Positions 48,590 through 57,680 of a DNA stretch of 64,000 nucleotides are shown here, in pieces. The position numbers and the translations under genes are program-made. Numbering within the stretch: the stretch's first letter is position 1; every line of letters starts with the position of its first letter. Location: NCBI RefSeq assembly GCF_001598695.1, contig NZ_BCZK01000006.1, positions 124,001-188,000 of the forward strand, written 5' to 3'. The stretch is from Klebsiella oxytoca NBRC 105695. GTDB taxonomy: Bacteria; Pseudomonadota; Gammaproteobacteria; Enterobacterales; Enterobacteriaceae. A model generated the notes under the pieces. The model saw only the letters and a program-made list of their open reading frames with translations, did no database searches and had not been told where the DNA came from.

Positions 48590-49504
48590 ATGAAATTATC
48601 AACACTCTTCGCGGCAGCCTTCGCCATCGTGGGCTTTTGCAACACAGCTTCTGCTGTAACTTATCCTCTGCCCACCGACGGCAGCCGTCTGATTGGTCAG
48701 AACCAGGTGATCACCATTCCGGAAGGCAACAAGCAGCCGCTGGAATACTTCGCCGCCGAATACCAGATGGGTTTATCCAACATGCTGGAAGCCAACCCGG
48801 GCGTGGACACCTTCCTGCCGAAAGGCGGCACCGTGCTAAACATCCCGCAGCAGCTGATCCTGCCGGACACCGTGCATGAAGGTATCGTCATCAACAGCGC
48901 GGAAATGCGCCTCTACTACTACCCGAAAGGCACCAACACCGTTATCGTGTTGCCGATCGGTATCGGCCAGTTAGGTAAAGACACGCCGGTCAACTGGGTC
49001 ACCAAAGTTGAGCGTAAAAAAGCCGGTCCGACCTGGACCCCTACCGCCAAAATGCATGCGGAATACCGCGCGGCTGGCGAACCGCTGCCAGCGGTTGTTC
49101 CGGCCGGTCCTGATAACCCGATGGGCCTGTACGCCCTGTATATCGGCCGCCTGTACGCCATTCACGGCACCAACGCCAACTTTGGTATCGGCCTGCGCGT
49201 CAGCCACGGCTGCGTGCGTCTGCGTAACGACGACATCAAATTCCTGTTCGAAAACGTGCCGGTCGGCACCCGCGTTGAGTTTATCGATGAGCCGGTAAAA
49301 GCGACGACTGAGCCAGACGGCAGCCGCTTCATTGAAGTTCACAACCCGCTGTCCACGACCGAAGAGCAGTTCCAGGGCGGTGAAATCGTGCCGATTAATC
49401 TGACCAAATCAGTGCAGGCGATTACCAGCCAGACTGACGTAGACCAGAGCGTGCTCGATCAGGCGATTCAGAACCGTTCCGGTATGCCGGTGCGTCTGAA
49501 CTAA
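48590..49504 (+). CDS. ldtB: L,D-transpeptidase LdtB (YbiS)
   Basis: The 304-residue periplasmic enzyme attaches Braun lipoprotein to peptidoglycan. It has a signal peptide ([20 protein letters not shown]), an N-terminal LysM-like segment ([21 protein letters not shown]) and the YkuD catalytic domain with [18 protein letters not shown]208VRLRN; Cys208 is the nucleophile. It matches E. coli LdtB (306 aa). It uses a Cys, so most beta-lactams inhibit it poorly. Confidence 0.96.
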   Translation: MKLSTLFAAAFAIVGFCNTASAVTYPLPTDGSRLIGQNQVITIPEGNKQPLEYFAAEYQMGLSNMLEANPGVDTFLPKGGTVLNIPQQLILPDTVHEGIVINSAEMRLYYYPKGTNTVIVLPIGIGQLGKDTPVNWVTKVERKKAGPTWTPTAKMHAEYRAAGEPLPAVVPAGPDNPMGLYALYIGRLYAIHGTNANFGIGLRVSHGCVRLRNDDIKFLFENVPVGTRVEFIDEPVKATTEPDGSRFIEVHNPLSTTEEQFQGGEIVPINLTKSVQAITSQTDVDQSVLDQAIQNRSGMPVRLN

Positions 49505-49523
49505 ACGCGCATAATGCAGAGAG

Positions 49524-49551
49524 TGGCGGGCCCGGTGCCCGCCATTTTTTT
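49524..49551 (+). terminator. Intrinsic terminator of ldtB
   Basis: TGGCGGGC at 49524-49531 pairs with GCCCGCCA at 49537-49544 around CCGGT, followed by seven T. It lies 20 bp after the ldtB stop and touches the last codon of the convergent gntR gene. Confidence 0.9.
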
Positions 49552-50266
49552 AACCGTTATTGACCAGAATGATTCCGCCGTGATCGTAGCGATAGTGGCA
49601 ATGGGCATACTCCAGCGGCGTACCATCCTCCAGATAGATCACCTGTTCGACCTCCAGCACCGGGTCGGTCGCTTCGCAGTTGAGATGTTCTCTGTCCAGC
49701 GCCTGCGGTTTCATCGCCCGCACTACCCGATACGAGCCCATCATTTTAAGCCCCAGCGTCTCCTGTACGTAGCGAAACACCGAGCTTTGCAGAATCGTTT
49801 TATTCAGGCCGGGCACCAGCGCAACGGGCATCACGGTGAGATCCAGCGACACGGGCTCCTCATTGAGCAACCGCAGACGGACGAAATCATAGACCGGGGC
49901 ATCGGCGTCAATCAGCAACGAGCTTTGCTCTTTTTCCGTGGGGAAACGCAGCTCGAAGCGAATCACCCGGCTGGTGACTTCCCCTAAATGTTCCCAGGTT
50001 TTGGTGGCGCCAAAATAGTCGCTGCCGGGTAGCTCCCACTGCGAAAGCTGGAGGAAATTTTTGCGCACGAAGGTCCCCTGCCCCTTACGGGTGTAGATAA
50101 GGCCTTCGACAATCAGCTGGCGCATCGCCTGTTGAATGGTCATCCTGCTGGTGCTGAACTCTGCCGCCAGGGCGAACTGATCGGGTAACGGCGCGCTGGC
50201 GGGATACTGGCGGCTGATAATACGTTTTTTGATTTCCCGCGCGATACTCAGATATTTGGCCGTCAT
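49550..50266 (-). CDS. GntR-family (HutC subfamily) regulator
   Basis: The 238-residue repressor has the GntR winged helix (LPDQFALAAEFSTSRMTIQQAMRQLIVEGLIYTRKGQGTFV) and a C-terminal UTRA ligand domain (YDFVRLRLLNEEPVSLDLTV). HutC-type regulators sense phosphosugars or similar metabolites. It lies 70 bp downstream of the phospho-beta-glucosidase gene on the same strand, probably in one operon, and is the likely reader of the two operators before that gene, so it would regulate itself too. Confidence 0.92.
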   Translation of the reverse strand: MTAKYLSIAREIKKRIISRQYPASAPLPDQFALAAEFSTSRMTIQQAMRQLIVEGLIYTRKGQGTFVRKNFLQLSQWELPGSDYFGATKTWEHLGEVTSRVIRFELRFPTEKEQSSLLIDADAPVYDFVRLRLLNEEPVSLDLTVMPVALVPGLNKTILQSSVFRYVQETLGLKMMGSYRVVRAMKPQALDREHLNCEATDPVLEVEQVIYLEDGTPLEYAHCHYRYDHGGIILVNNG

Positions 50267-50336
50267 TCCCCGATCCTTTTACGTGACTGATTGTGGCTGG
50301 CGGGCAGAATATACCATCTGCCCGCGCGAGGCGCCG

Positions 50337-51713
50337 CTACATCTCTGCGCCATGACTATGGATGACCCGTTTCAGCCAGGCATAGCTTTTCTTCGGTACG
50401 CGCTTAAGGTCCTTGAGGTCGTGGTTTTCCCGGTTCACGTAGACAACTCCGTAGCGTTTACGCATATCGCCCTGCGAACTGAGGATATCGATCAACCCCC
50501 AGCCCAGGTAGCCAATCACCTGCGCGCCATCGTCAAATATCGCCTCTTTCATGGCGTTGATATGGTTGCGATGATAGGCAATGCGGTAGTCGTCAGCCAC
50601 CTGGTTTACGCCGTCCCAGGACTCAATCACCCCAATGCCGTTTTCTATCGGGAACACCGGCAGACGCCAGTCGTTGTAGTAGCGGGTAATAATGGTGCGA
50701 AAGCCCAGCGGATCAATCTGCCAGCCCCACTCGGTGGCCTCCAGATAGTCATTCTTTTTATCGCCAAACTGCATGTAATAGTTGACCGGCGTGCCCGGAG
50801 GGATCGGGTCGCTATCCAGCGCTTTGCTGGCATAGTAGCTAAAGGCCAGATAGTCGATTTTAACCTGCGCCATCAGCGTCAGATCCTCTGCTCGGTAGAT
50901 ATCCTCCAGGCCTTCGCGGGCGACCACGTGCATGACCTCAGGGCTGTAGCCCTCCCCGGCAAAGGCGCGCAGCAGGTTCTGGTTTAAAAACTCGTCCAGC
51001 TGCTGGGCGCAAAGAATATCGCGCGGTTTGCAGGTGGCGGGATAGACCAGCGCATGGGCCAGCATCCCGCCCATCAAACACTGCGGCTTAGCCTGGTGCA
51101 GATACTGCGTCAGATGAACGTGGGCCATCATCACGTGATGCTGGATCTGATACAGCTCGCGCAGGGTCTTCTCGCCGCGCATATAGCCTGAAATCAGAAA
51201 CGCGTCCGGCATATGGTAAAGATTCTGCTCATTAAAGGTCAGCCACCACTTCACCTTGTCGCCAAAGCAGTCAATCATTTTCTGCCCGTAACGAATAAAG
51301 GCCTCCATTACCCGACGGTCGGTAAAACCATTAAAGCGTTCAGCCAGCGACAGCGGCATATCGAAGTGATACAGGCAAATCATCGGCTCAATGCCACGGG
51401 CAATTAACTCGTCGATAAACTGGTGATAGAAAGCAATACCTTCTTCATTGAACTCACCGTCGCCTTCCGGGCAAACGCGGCTCCAGGCAATCTGGAAGCG
51501 GTAACAGTTCATGCCCAAATCCTGCATCAGGTCGAAATCTTCCCGATAGCGATGGTAGGAGTCGGTCGCCACCTTCCAGTCGGAAGCAAATTCCGCCGGC
51601 TGACGAATATCGTAAACCGACATCCCTTTTCCGCCCTCATTCCACGCCCCTTCGGTTTGCATACTGGAAACCGAGTTACCCCATAAAAAATCTGCCGGCA
51701 GTGTTCTGTTCAT
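50337..51713 (-). CDS. 6-phospho-beta-glucosidase, glycoside hydrolase family 1
   Basis: The 458-residue GH1 enzyme has the acid/base Glu162 in WWLTFNEQNLY and the nucleophile Glu357 in PIENGIG. The N-terminus LPADFLWGNSVSSMQTEGAW and the C-terminal LSSQGDMRKRYGVVYVNRE, with its phosphate-binding Ser, Lys and Tyr pattern, suit the 6-phospho-glucosidase branch that splits sugars imported by a PTS. No PTS gene is adjacent, so the importer must be elsewhere. The ATG follows GGGGCGAGAG. Confidence 0.91.
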   Translation of the reverse strand: MNRTLPADFLWGNSVSSMQTEGAWNEGGKGMSVYDIRQPAEFASDWKVATDSYHRYREDFDLMQDLGMNCYRFQIAWSRVCPEGDGEFNEEGIAFYHQFIDELIARGIEPMICLYHFDMPLSLAERFNGFTDRRVMEAFIRYGQKMIDCFGDKVKWWLTFNEQNLYHMPDAFLISGYMRGEKTLRELYQIQHHVMMAHVHLTQYLHQAKPQCLMGGMLAHALVYPATCKPRDILCAQQLDEFLNQNLLRAFAGEGYSPEVMHVVAREGLEDIYRAEDLTLMAQVKIDYLAFSYYASKALDSDPIPPGTPVNYYMQFGDKKNDYLEATEWGWQIDPLGFRTIITRYYNDWRLPVFPIENGIGVIESWDGVNQVADDYRIAYHRNHINAMKEAIFDDGAQVIGYLGWGLIDILSSQGDMRKRYGVVYVNRENHDLKDLKRVPKKSYAWLKRVIHSHGAEM

Positions 51714-51723
51714 CTCTCGCCCC

Positions 51724-51757
51724 TATGACTAGTCATATAATTTTCATGACTAGTCAT
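51724..51757. promoter_or_regulatory. Twin palindromic operators before the phospho-beta-glucosidase
   Basis: ATGACTAGTCAT occurs at 51725-51736 and 51746-51757, each a perfect palindrome, and the longer ATGACTAGTCATATAA is repeated. The centres are 21 bp apart, two helical turns, so two dimers would bind on the same face. The sites lie 11 bp upstream of the start codon. The GntR/HutC protein of the same operon is the likely ligand. Confidence 0.8.
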
Positions 51758-51816
51758 ATAAACGAATTTTCATTAGCAGGCAAAGTCGAGGATCGTTTTT
51801 TGTGAGCGCCACGGAT

Positions 51817-51850
51817 AAAAAAAGCCGGATCACGACGCGGGCGATCCGGC
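51817..51850 (-). terminator. Intrinsic terminator of the aldo/keto reductase gene
   Basis: On the minus strand GCCGGATC (51850-51843) and GATCCGGC (51831-51824) form an 8-bp stem, followed by seven T at 51823-51817. It lies 15 bp after the stop of the aldo/keto reductase. Confidence 0.9.
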
Positions 51851-51865
51851 TTAGAGGAAAAGAAA

Positions 51866-52906
51866 TTACTGCTGTGCGAGCTGATTGCGACGATATTCGC
51901 CCTGACGCTCCAGCATCCAGCCCGGATATTCCCGCGGCAGCGCGCTGACCGCATCAAGCCGCGACAGTTCATCATCGTTCAGGGCAATGCGGGTCGCCGC
52001 CAGATTATCGGTAAGCTGTTCGACCCGCTTCGCGCCAATAATCACGCTGCTCACCGCCGGCTGGTGTAGCAGCCAGGCCAGCGCGATTTGTGCCACCGAA
52101 ACGCCCTTCGCCTCGGCAATCTCGCGCATCACATCAATACAGTCAAAAGCCCGCTCTCTGTTCACCGGCGGGAAATCAAACTCCTGACGACGGCCGCCGC
52201 TCGCCGACTGCCCATCGCGATCGTACTTACCGCTGAGCAGACCTCCCGCCAGCGGGCTCCAGACCATCAGGCCCAGCCCTTCGCTCTGCATCATCGGCAC
52301 CAGCTCGCGCTCCAGATCGCGCCCGGCAAGCGTGTAGTAAGCCTGCAAAGAGGCAAAGCGCGCCAGCCCAAGGCGTTCGGAAATGCCCAGCGCTTTCACT
52401 ATTTGCCATGCCGCCCAGTTCGACACCCCGATATAGCGGACGTGGCCGTGCTGCACCAGATTATCCAGCGCATACAGCGTCTCTTCGATCGGAGTCGCAG
52501 GATCGAAACCATGAAGCTGATAGAGATCGATATGATCGAGCTGCAGACGACGCAGGCTCTCTTTGACGCTGCTGATAATGTGATAGCGCGAACTGCCGCG
52601 CGAGTTCACGCCTGCAGTGCCGGTTTCGCCAAAGACTTTAGTCGCCACCACCACGTTTTCACGCGGCACTTTCAGATTCTTTAGCGCCTGGCCGGTAATC
52701 TCTTCCGAGCGTCCTTCTGAATAGACATCAGCGGTGTCGATGAAGTTAATGCCCGCATCCAGCGCGTTGCCCACCAGTTGCTCTGCTTCCGCCTGGCGCA
52801 GCTGCCCCACTTTCCCCCACAGGCCGCCTTCACCACCGAAGGTCATGGTGCCCAGGCACAGCTCAGAAACAAAAAGGCCGGTATGACCCAATTTTTGATA
52901 ACGCAT
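51866..52906 (-). CDS. Aldo/keto reductase
   Basis: The 346-residue NADPH-dependent oxidoreductase has the AKR pattern with catalytic Asp and Tyr in FIDTADVYSEGRSEE, Lys in VVATKVFGE and His in LYQLHGFDP, and the cofactor site at VIIGAKRVEQL. It is of the YajO/Tas-like branch that acts on aldehydes or ketones; the substrate is unknown. I chose ATG 52906 because GGAGAG lies 5 bases upstream. It is a single-gene unit absent from this place in E. coli. Confidence 0.88.
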   Translation of the reverse strand: MRYQKLGHTGLFVSELCLGTMTFGGEGGLWGKVGQLRQAEAEQLVGNALDAGINFIDTADVYSEGRSEEITGQALKNLKVPRENVVVATKVFGETGTAGVNSRGSSRYHIISSVKESLRRLQLDHIDLYQLHGFDPATPIEETLYALDNLVQHGHVRYIGVSNWAAWQIVKALGISERLGLARFASLQAYYTLAGRDLERELVPMMQSEGLGLMVWSPLAGGLLSGKYDRDGQSASGGRRQEFDFPPVNRERAFDCIDVMREIAEAKGVSVAQIALAWLLHQPAVSSVIIGAKRVEQLTDNLAATRIALNDDELSRLDAVSALPREYPGWMLERQGEYRRNQLAQQ

Positions 52907-53016
52907 AGGACTCTCCTTCAATCAGGGTGATTCACTGCCGTGAAGAGAGTTATACCCCGGAAAAGGAGAACGCGAATGTGGCGTTTCTGTCCGTTTCTTG
53001 CCCAATTCTCTGAATA

Positions 53017-54123
53017 TCAGAGCTGCAGCAGGCCGTATCCCACCAGCGCCGCCCACAGCAGCATGGGGAGCGAATAGAGATGGAAGCGCCACCAGATGCG
53101 ACGATCGCCAGCCATGCGCAGCGCAATCAGGTTGGCCAGGGAGCCCGGCAGCAGGCCAAATCCGCCGACGTTAACCGCCCAGGCCAGCAGCGCCGATGGC
53201 GGAACGTAGTTGAGCAGTAAAATAGTTGCCGGAACGTTGCTGATAAACTGCGACAGACCAATCGTGGTCAGCCACAACCCTCCCGCCGAGAGCTGGCCAA
53301 CGCCGTTAAGCGCATGCTGTAGAACGGGGAGCTGGGTCAAGAGGTGAACATCGATAAACATCGCCATAAACACCAGCAGCAGCGTCCAGTCGACGTTAAC
53401 GATCACCGCCCGCGCGAGCAGCAGGAAACCCAGCGCGATCAGCGCCAGTCCCCACAGCTCCTGTTTTAGCTCCAGGGCGGTCAAAAAGACGACATAGAAC
53501 GCCAGGCAGCTCCAGACCAGCTTTGGCCGCCAGGAGGGCGCCCTGTCGCTGCTCTGATAATTGAGATGCCTGGGGGGGAAACAGAACCAGCACAGCGCAA
53601 GCAGTGTCATCATCATCGCTGCTGCCAGCGGCAGCATCTGGCCGATAAAGGCCGGGAATGAGAGGCCGGAGCGCCCCCATAGCAGGATATTTTGCGGATT
53701 ACCGATAGGGGTTAACAACGACCCGGCGTTCACCGCCAGCGCTTCGAAAATGATTAACCGGCTGGTCGGAATAGCGCACCATTTTTTCAGGGTCAGCGTG
53801 AGCGGCACAACGATAAACAGCGCCACATCGTTGGTTAAGAAGGTGGATAGCAGCGCGGCCGCCAGCACCATAAATATAGCCAGCTGGCGCTCGGTGACGA
53901 AGCGGCGCGCCATTTTGCGCCCTATTACGTCAAAAAAGCCGCTCAGTTCAATGCCTTTGGTCAGTAGCATCAGCCCGCTAAGGGTGATAATCGTATGCCA
54001 GTCAATGGCGTGTAGCCAGCCTGCAGGGGCAAACGGTACAAAGAAGCTTAAAACAACGCCGACAACCAGCAGCAGGTGTAGAAAGCGGTCGCGGATCAGC
54101 GACTGAACAAAGACGAGGTTCAT
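53017..54123 (-). CDS. ybiR: Anion-permease-family membrane protein YbiR
   Basis: The 368-residue protein has about 11 membrane segments and belongs to the ArsB/NhaD/CitMHS superfamily ([34 protein letters not shown] and [25 protein letters not shown]). It resembles E. coli YbiR (372 aa). The substrate is unknown. The start overlaps the mntR stop by 4 bp, so it may be co-transcribed with mntR and may relate to metal homeostasis, though that is inference. Confidence 0.92.
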   Translation of the reverse strand: MNLVFVQSLIRDRFLHLLLVVGVVLSFFVPFAPAGWLHAIDWHTIITLSGLMLLTKGIELSGFFDVIGRKMARRFVTERQLAIFMVLAAALLSTFLTNDVALFIVVPLTLTLKKWCAIPTSRLIIFEALAVNAGSLLTPIGNPQNILLWGRSGLSFPAFIGQMLPLAAAMMMTLLALCWFCFPPRHLNYQSSDRAPSWRPKLVWSCLAFYVVFLTALELKQELWGLALIALGFLLLARAVIVNVDWTLLLVFMAMFIDVHLLTQLPVLQHALNGVGQLSAGGLWLTTIGLSQFISNVPATILLLNYVPPSALLAWAVNVGGFGLLPGSLANLIALRMAGDRRIWWRFHLYSLPMLLWAALVGYGLLQL

Positions 54124-54593
54124 TCTCCCGATGACCCCTGCTTGAGGGTAAACTGTTTAAACATCGCCAGCGTCTCTTCGCTGACGTGGTGCTCCATACC
54201 TTCGGCGTCGCGACGCGCAATCTCCGGGCTAACGCCAATCACCAGTAAAAAGTTTTCCACGATCTGGTGACGTTCGCGGCTTTCATGCGCCAGCTTCTCG
54301 CCTTCAGGCGTTAAAAAGATCCCCCGCCAGGGGATCTGTTCGATCAGCCCAACGCTGGCCAGTCTTTTTAACATTTTGGCAACTGTTGGCTGCGACACCC
54401 CAAGCCGCGCGGCCATATCCACCTGGCGGGCTTCGCCCACTTCCATTATCAGATCGGAAATCAGCTCCACGTAGTCATCAATCAACTCCCGACGATGCGC
54501 CTCGCGTACCTGACGAAATCCCTCAACGTGTTCTTCGACATTCACTAGCTGCGTCACTTTTTTTGTTATTGGCTTACCTGCGCGACGGTTCAT
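54120..54593 (-). CDS. mntR: Manganese-responsive regulator MntR
   Basis: The 157-residue DtxR-family regulator has a winged helix ([31 protein letters not shown]) and a dimerisation domain with metal ligands in [14 protein letters not shown] and [11 protein letters not shown]. With Mn2+ it represses the manganese importer mntH and the small protein gene mntS, and activates mntP in E. coli. Length matches (155 aa in E. coli). It is divergent from mntS. Confidence 0.96.
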   Translation of the reverse strand: MNRRAGKPITKKVTQLVNVEEHVEGFRQVREAHRRELIDDYVELISDLIMEVGEARQVDMAARLGVSQPTVAKMLKRLASVGLIEQIPWRGIFLTPEGEKLAHESRERHQIVENFLLVIGVSPEIARRDAEGMEHHVSEETLAMFKQFTLKQGSSGE

Positions 54594-54700
54594 TGTGCTT
54601 CCTCATTCCTGTGACGCATCAAGCATCATATAAAAGGATCCCCATTGTAATGGATCGCGCACAGAGAACAAAAAATTAACGTTTTAGCCATAGCTATAAA

Positions 54701-54718
54701 ATATAGCCTGTGCTATAT
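54701..54718. promoter_or_regulatory. MntR box upstream of mntS
   Basis: ATATAGC-CTGT-GCTATAT at 54701-54718 has perfect 7-bp arms and contains the ATAGC-N4-GCTAT core of the E. coli MntR box. It lies 58 bp before the mntS ATG, in the divergent mntR-mntS region, so manganese-bound MntR should repress mntS. Confidence 0.88.
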
Positions 54719-54775
54719 CTGTATGTAATACACACATCCTTCAAGGAGCGAAGGACGAAGTTACAGGAGGTCGAT

Positions 54776-54901
54776 ATGAATGAATTCAAGAGGTGCTTAA
54801 ACGTGTTTACCCATTCTCCTTTTAAAGTGCGGTTAATGCTTGTCGGGATGCTGTGCGATCTGATCAACGGCAAACCGCAGCAGGATAAACCCAACAACTA
54901 A
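54776..54901 (+). CDS. mntS: Small manganese-homeostasis protein MntS
   Basis: The 41-residue protein MNEFKRCLNVFTHSPFKVRL.. matches E. coli MntS (42 aa) along its length. MntS raises available intracellular Mn, probably by blocking the exporter MntP. The ATG at 54776 is preceded by a strong AGGAGGT. The longer open frame from 54710 includes the promoter region and is not needed. The gene is repressed by MntR in E. coli. Confidence 0.95.
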   Translation: MNEFKRCLNVFTHSPFKVRLMLVGMLCDLINGKPQQDKPNN

Positions 54902-54902
54902 T

Positions 54903-54931
54903 GCGGCGTCGCGGTACGCCGCTTCATTTTT
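54903..54931 (+). terminator. Intrinsic terminator of mntS
   Basis: GCGGCGT at 54903-54909 pairs with ACGCCGC at 54916-54922, followed by TTCATTTTT. It begins directly after the mntS stop. Confidence 0.85.
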
Positions 54932-55168
54932 CTGCCACAAATTCCTGCCACACTGGCTGATTACTCAGCGCTTCAGCGACTTTTTTCAAGTTTTGTAAGC
55001 TTTCTCCCAAAACAATCCGTTATGGACTGTTGACCTTACCATTTGCAAGCCCTATCTTTTGTCAGCCCTGCCACTACTGCGGCTCGCAGAGACCCTCTTC
55101 ACGCACTGTCCAGCAGGTTTTACCCCTTGATGCCAGGGGATACACATGGCTCTTTTTGATTGTTTACT

Positions 55169-56746
55169 ATGAATGTCACGCTGAAAGAAACGCTGGTCGC
55201 CCGCAGGCCGGTACTGAACCCATGGACAGGATTCTACTTTTTACAATCGCTGTTTATTAACCTGGCGCTGGGCTATGAGTTTAGTCTGCTCTATACCGTT
55301 GCTTTTACTTGCGTGCTGCATCTGCTGTGGCGGAGCTTTCCGCGCGCGCAAAAAGTAGTCGTTGGCGTCTATTCACTGCTGGCGGCCATGTACTATCCGT
55401 TTGGCCAGGCCTACGGCGCGCCGAATTTCAACACGCTGCTGGCGCTGCACGCCACGAACATCGAAGAGTCCACCGAAATCCTCACCATTTTCCCGTGGTA
55501 CAGCTATCTGCTGGCCGTGTTTATCTTTGCGCTCGGGGTGATTGCCGTGCGCCGCAAACCGGAAGCGCCGGCGCGCTGGGGGAAAACAGATACGCTGGGA
55601 CTGCTGTTCTGCATCGCTATTTTCTTTCTGCAACCGGTGCAAAACCTTGCCTGGGGCGGCGTCTTTAAGGTCATCGATACCGGCTACCCTGCCGTCCGCT
55701 TCGTTAAAGATGTGGTGGTGAATAATAGTGAAATACTGGATGAGCAGGCGCGGATGGCGCAGCTGGCGAATATGAAAGACAGCTGGCACGTGCTGGCGGT
55801 AAAGCCAAAGTATCATCTGTACGTGGTGGTTATCGGAGAGAGCGCGCGCCGTGATGCGCTCGGCGCCTTTGGCGGCCACTGGGACAATACGCCGTTCGCC
55901 AGCTCGGTCAAAGGCTATTTATTCAACGACTATATCGCCGCCAGCGGTTCAACGCAGAAATCCCTCGGTTTGACCCTGAACCGGGTGGTCGACGACAAAC
56001 CGCAGTTTCAGGATAACTTTGTCACCCTCGCCAACCGTGCCGGTTTTCAAACCTGGTGGTTCTCAAATCAGGGGCAAATTGGTGAATATGATACGGCGAT
56101 TGCCAGTATCGCCAAACGCGCAGACGAAGTTCAGTTCCTTAAAAACGGCGATTTTGAGGCCAACAAAAACACTCAGGATGAGCAGCTATTAAAGCTGACC
56201 GCGCAGGTGCTTGCCACCCGCCGTACCCAGCCGCAGCTAATCGTCCTGCATTTGATGGGCTCACACCCGCAGGCCTGCGATCGCACCAAAGGCAAATACG
56301 CCGTTTTCGTGCAGTCGAAAGAGACCTCCTGCTATCTCTACACCATGACGCAAACCGATACGCTGTTGAGCAATCTTTATACTCAGCTACAGAATTCGGG
56401 GGAAACCTTCTCGATGACCTATTTTTCCGATCACGGTCTGGCCTTTAAGGAGCGCGGGAAAGAGGTGCAGTATCTGGCACACGACGATAAGTACCAGCAG
56501 AATTTCCAGGTGCCGTTTATGGTGATCTCCAGCGATGATAAAGCGCATAAGATCATTAAAGCGCGACGTTCCGCCAACGACTTTCTCAGCTTCTTTTCGC
56601 AGTGGACCGGTATCAGCGCTCAGGAGATCACCCCGCGCTATCGCTTTATCTCAGAGCAGAAGGCTGGCCCTATCTACATCACCAACTTCCAGCTGAAGAA
56701 GGTCGACTACACCCATCTGGGGACCGACGCGTTCACCGTCAATTAA
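55169..56746 (+). CDS. opgE: Osmoregulated periplasmic glucan phosphoethanolamine transferase OpgE (YbiP)
   Basis: The 525-residue inner-membrane enzyme has about five N-terminal membrane helices (PWTGFYFLQSLFINLALG onward) and a periplasmic alkaline-phosphatase-type domain from about residue 210. The catalytic region is VVVIGESARRDALGAFGGHWDNTPF with GSTQKS (Thr nucleophile) and metal ligands in FSDHGLAFKE and YLAHDDKYQQNF. It decorates osmoregulated periplasmic glucans in E. coli. I chose ATG 55169 (MNVTLKETLVARR) by homology; 55160 is an in-frame alternative. Confidence 0.93.
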   Translation: MNVTLKETLVARRPVLNPWTGFYFLQSLFINLALGYEFSLLYTVAFTCVLHLLWRSFPRAQKVVVGVYSLLAAMYYPFGQAYGAPNFNTLLALHATNIEESTEILTIFPWYSYLLAVFIFALGVIAVRRKPEAPARWGKTDTLGLLFCIAIFFLQPVQNLAWGGVFKVIDTGYPAVRFVKDVVVNNSEILDEQARMAQLANMKDSWHVLAVKPKYHLYVVVIGESARRDALGAFGGHWDNTPFASSVKGYLFNDYIAASGSTQKSLGLTLNRVVDDKPQFQDNFVTLANRAGFQTWWFSNQGQIGEYDTAIASIAKRADEVQFLKNGDFEANKNTQDEQLLKLTAQVLATRRTQPQLIVLHLMGSHPQACDRTKGKYAVFVQSKETSCYLYTMTQTDTLLSNLYTQLQNSGETFSMTYFSDHGLAFKERGKEVQYLAHDDKYQQNFQVPFMVISSDDKAHKIIKARRSANDFLSFFSQWTGISAQEITPRYRFISEQKAGPIYITNFQLKKVDYTHLGTDAFTVN

Positions 56747-56767
56747 CGATGGCGCGTAAGTCGCAGG

Positions 56768-56801
56768 CAAAAAAAATCCGCCCAATGGAGGCGGATTTTT
56801 T
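56768..56801. terminator. Bidirectional terminator between opgE and ompX
   Basis: ATCCGCC at 56776-56782 pairs with GGCGGAT at 56790-56796. It has an A run before and a T run after, so it works on both strands at the end of the two convergent genes. Confidence 0.92.
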
Positions 56802-56816
56802 ATATCACCGAAGTGA

Positions 56817-57329
56817 TTAGAAGCGGTAACCTACGCCAGCGATCCAGGTGCCAACGTCAACGTTACGAATGCGAGACTGCTCGTAGGAGAAGTCCAGAGC
56901 AACGTTTTCGATCGGGTTGAACTGCAGGCCAGCACCGTAAGAGAAACCGTAGTCGCTCATGTCAGTTTTGTTCGGGTAGCTGTTGTTCTGGAATTTACCG
57001 TAACCAACACCTACTACGCCGTAGATGCTTGCCCAGTCATTCAGACGGTAAGCCGGACCTGCGGTGATGCCGTAGTACTGGCCTTTTTTGTAAACGCCAG
57101 ACTCAGAACGATCTTTCTCGGTGTAGGTGAAAGAACCGATAACACCCAGCGGGTTGTTGTCTTGCTCGTAGCGGTACTTCAGGTTGAAACCGCCTGCTTT
57201 GTTAGCTTCGCCCTGCATGTCGCTCTGAGCGTAACCACCGGTAACGGTAGAAGTCGCAGCGAAAGCAGTGGTGCCTACGGATGCAGCCAGAACAACGGCC
57301 AGTGCTGAAAAACGTGCAATTTTATTCAT
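56817..57329 (-). CDS. ompX: Outer-membrane protein OmpX
   Basis: The 170-residue outer-membrane protein folds into an eight-stranded barrel of the Ail/Lom family. The signal peptide MNKIARFSALAVVLAASVGT ends at AFA before ATSTVTGGYAQSD. The C-terminal strand WIAGVGYRF ends in Phe, as required for BAM insertion. I chose ATG 57329 because GAGGTGGTT precedes it. Loop regions (residues about 75-80 and 118-125) differ from E. coli, as usual for this family. Confidence 0.97.
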   Translation of the reverse strand: MNKIARFSALAVVLAASVGTTAFAATSTVTGGYAQSDMQGEANKAGGFNLKYRYEQDNNPLGVIGSFTYTEKDRSESGVYKKGQYYGITAGPAYRLNDWASIYGVVGVGYGKFQNNSYPNKTDMSDYGFSYGAGLQFNPIENVALDFSYEQSRIRNVDVGTWIAGVGYRF

Positions 57330-57680
57330 AACCACCTCAAATGTGTTTCTAATAAGTCCTAAGTCTTAAATATAACAAAAACTTTTGGGAAACTCTTTTC
57401 ACTTTACATTGTCTAACGTACTTTTTCATGTAACTAAAGGTTTCTACGTTTCTATAACAAACTGGAAAACAAACCTTTTTTACAAATATAGACCTATTAA
57501 GGCCTATAAAGCACCCGACGTGTATCCAGATTATTCCTAATCTTCTGGTGAATTTATCTTCGCCCCCGCGCTATTGTACTGCTTTCACTCCCCTTTTTTT
57601 CAACAATAGCTCAACCGGCGCGGGGTAATTCATTTACACTGGAACCTTTACCGCATTTGACAAAATTGACAGGAGAAAGG
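57330..57680. other. AT-rich divergent region between ompX and rhtA
   Basis: This 351-bp gap has no gene that I can support. It is AT-rich near ompX (57340-57500), where the ompX promoter and its long untranslated leader are expected, and more GC-rich toward rhtA. I did not identify specific operator sites. Confidence 0.45.

Noticed and set aside
54710-54775. Upstream extension of mntS giving 63 residues
   Set aside because: The extension overlaps the MntR box and promoter; the strong ribosome site and homology fix the start at 54776.
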